This document shows, one piece after another, positions 5,177 to 6,684 of a stretch of DNA of 6,684 nt. How positions within the stretch are numbered: position 1 is the stretch's first letter; every line of letters starts with the position of its first letter. Source of the DNA: an uncultured Oscillospiraceae bacterium (lineage in GTDB: Bacteria > Bacillota_A > Clostridia > Oscillospirales > Acutalibacteraceae); the NCBI GenBank assembly GCA_910587995.1, contig CAJUNS010000038.1:18165-24848 (forward strand), given 5' to 3'. The notes below the pieces were generated by a model. That model ran no database searches. It had not been told where the DNA came from and saw only the letters and a program-made list of their open reading frames with translations. The translations under genes were made by a program, and so were the position numbers.

Positions 5177-6086
5177 TTGGCTTGGCTCCTTTCTGTTGAG
5201 ATTTCCAGTTTTTAAGCAGGGTGAGGATGACTTCTTCCATCTGCTGTTGGGTGTAGTCTTTGGGGAAATACTGGCTCAAATACTCCTTTTTGAGGGTAAT
5301 CTTTACCGGCGGGGGCTTTTTGTCGGACAGGATGTCAATAATCAGGCTCGTGGTCAGGTCTGTTCGCCCACCGTATTCCCTTATCTTTTTCGCCTGCTCT
5401 ATGGACGGTGGCCCGAAAGAATTGTTTTCCATCACGTCATACAGCAGTTCTTGCTCGTCTTGGGTAAGGTAGGAAACCTCCACGGCTGGGCGTAAAGGGA
5501 ACTTTTCCTGGTCAACTAACGCAAGCAAACCTGGAACAAGTTCAGTTAGCCGGATAAAGCGTTAGATTTGCCTTGCACTATCAGGGGAATCTCCCGCTAG
5601 GGTTTCGTCCGACCTTGCGCCCACTGGGCGCGAAGTTAAGTCCAGCCGTTGTCCTTGGTGTTTCATGGCCTCCAGTTTCATCCGATAGGCAAAAGCCTTT
5701 TCACTGGGCAGAATCTTTTCCCTCTGCAAATTGCTGTCTACCATGATAATAGTGGCCTCGTCATTGTCCATCTCCCGAACGATAACCGGCATGGTTTCTT
5801 TTCCAGCCAGCTCACAAGCCCGCTTGCGACGGTGGCCTGCCACAATCTCATAGCCGCCCTCCGGCCTGGGACGGACGATAACCGGAACCAGAACGCCGTA
5901 TTGGGCCACGCTCTCGGACATTTCCCGCATCTTTTCATCGTCCACCACATGGAAGGGGTGGTCCTTGAACGGATACAGTTCTGTTAGCAGTATTTCTTGA
6001 ATCTGGTCGCCAGCAGCTTGGGCCACAGCTCCGCCAAACAAGTCATCCAGGCTAGCCATTTGGATTTTTGCCGCGCTCCCCTTCAT
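5160..6086 (-). pseudogene. parB: ParB/Spo0J-type partition protein interrupted by one in-frame stop
   Basis: The reading frame from ATG 6086 to TAG 5160 encodes a 308-residue ParB-family protein typical of conjugative-element partition systems, except that codon 175 (5564-5562) is TAA. Before it lies the ParB nuclease-like/CTP-binding domain, including GHRRKRAC at 84-91 (the GxRRxxA box) and DSNLQREKILPSEKAFAYRM (117-136). The stop falls after SPDSARQI, and the same frame resumes at once with RFIRLTELVPGLLALVD, the expected start of the central DNA-binding region, then a C-terminal part ending KPNDHKS. A Gln codon (CAA or CAG) at this place would restore a normal product. Translation might restart at the TTG at 5528, but I see no clear ribosome site. 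The N-terminal fragment alone would lack DNA binding. parB overlaps the parA remnant (ATGA, 6083-6086). A sequencing error at this base is the main alternative. Confidence 0.85.
5186..5192 (-). promoter_or_regulatory. Ribosome binding site of the 169-residue gene
   Basis: AAAGGAG on the minus strand, nine bases before the ATG at 5176 and inside the last codons of parB. It indicates that this gene can still be translated even though parB is interrupted upstream. Confidence 0.65.
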
Positions 6087-6684
6087 GACGCGACCTCTAA
6101 GGTCAGGGCCTCATATGCCGCTGACACCTTGCCGGATGGGTCATGTAGATAGATGCTTTTGCCCTCGGCGCTGGTTTTATAGTTAACGATATCACATTAT
6201 CGTTAACTATTGAGCGCGGATGGAGCGGGGGATGATGGTATCGAAAATTCTTAGCTGGTCGCCGTATGTACCCCGCAGCAGCTCCACGATTCCTTGCGAA
6301 TAGGTGGTTCTCATATCTGCCATGGTGATTAAAATGCCGCTGATTGTGAGAGTGGGGTTGATCTGCCGTTTCACTCTCCCGATTGTTCCCATGAGCTGTT
6401 CCATGCCTTTCAATGAAAGGTAGTGAGCTTGCATGGGGATAAGAATTTCGTCAGCCGCAGACAGGGCGTTGATGGTGAGCATACCCAAGGAGGGGCAGCA
6501 GTCCAGGAGAATCACGTCGTATTGGTCGCGGACGGTGTTTAGATACTCTTGGAGTATCGTTTCCCGGCTCATGATGTTTACCAGCGTGACCTCCATAGCG
6601 GCTAGGTCGATGTTGGCGGGGAGCAGGTCTAAGGCAACACCGCACAAAGCGAGTGCAAAAAGGAGCGGAGTGTGATAAAATAAG
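6083..6684 (-). pseudogene. parA: ParA/Soj-type partition ATPase, truncated and frameshifted
   Basis: Residues encoded by 6637-6207 match the middle and C-terminal half of a ParA ATPase: DLLPANIDLAAMEVTLVN, the Walker-B-like YDVILLDCCPSLGMLT, ADEILIPMQAHYLSLKGMEQ and DTIIPRSIRA. The frame then ends in a TAG within an inserted 32-bp inverted repeat. Beyond the repeat, in another frame, the normal tail continues (TSAEGKSIYLHDPSGK to LEVAS) and stops in the ATGA shared with parB. Thus the C-terminus is cut off by the insertion. Upstream of about 6637 the frame stays open to the window edge but reads HTPLLFALALCGVA, not the acidic HHEEG-type sequence I expect there, and the Walker A P-loop is not in view. 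An insertion or rearrangement may have replaced the N-terminus; alternatively the gene simply begins outside the window with an unusual segment. Confidence 0.78.
6179..6210. repeat. 32-bp perfect inverted repeat inserted in parA
   Basis: ATAGTTAACGATA (6179-6191) and TATCGTTAACTAT (6198-6210) are exact 13-base complements around the 6-base centre TCACAT. Each arm contains GTTAAC, itself palindromic. The element lies between two stretches that are recognisable ParA sequence in different frames, and supplies the TAG that ends the upstream one. No T-tract follows, so it is not a normal terminator. It could be a mini-insertion, a recombinase site or the scar of an excised element. Confidence 0.9.

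Noticed and set aside
6179..6210. Inverted repeat as a parS partition site or a terminator
   Set aside because: It does not resemble the TGTTTCACGTGAAACA parS consensus, no T-tract follows on either strand, and it breaks the parA frame.

Overview
The window looks like part of a GC-rich Firmicutes chromosome, probably a gut Oscillospiraceae-type clostridium (Flavonifractor/Lawsonibacter/Intestinimonas-like). This is inferred from the strong AGGAGG-type ribosome sites, a collagen-like gene with a sporulation-type promoter, an acyltransferase operon of clostridial character, and partition genes resembling those of Tn1549-type conjugative elements. No species can be fixed from the sequence alone.

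Left (1-850, minus strand): the start and collagen domain of a collagen-like protein whose 3' end lies outside the window. It has a Cys/Pro-rich N-terminus followed by about 81 uninterrupted Gly-X-Y triplets, partly built from a 189-bp tandem repeat. Long frames in other phases cover the same DNA but are by-products of the repeat. The intergenic region 851-1180 carries divergent promoters: a SigK/SigE-like one firing left and a perfect-consensus housekeeping promoter firing right.

Middle (1181-4228, plus strand): a tightly overlapping three-gene operon. It encodes an HSL-family alpha/beta hydrolase, an alcohol-acetyltransferase-like CoA-dependent acyltransferase with an HxxxDG motif, and a small zinc-ribbon protein with about six membrane segments. 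A strong perfect-stem terminator at 4185-4228 closes the unit. The set suggests ester formation and cleavage on an unknown alcohol or lipid near the membrane. The hydrolase has Cys where the catalytic Asp normally sits.

Right (about 4344-6684, minus strand): the remains of a mobile-element partition module. parA lacks a recognisable N-terminus in the window and is interrupted near its 3' end by a 32-bp perfect inverted repeat that shifts the frame. parB, joined to parA by an ATGA overlap, carries one in-frame TAA at codon 175, just before its DNA-binding region. A 169-aa gene of unknown function follows intact. Downstream lies AT-rich DNA with short frame-broken coding remnants, one resembling a transposase or recombinase helix-turn-helix. 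The picture is of a decayed integrative element next to a healthy chromosomal operon.
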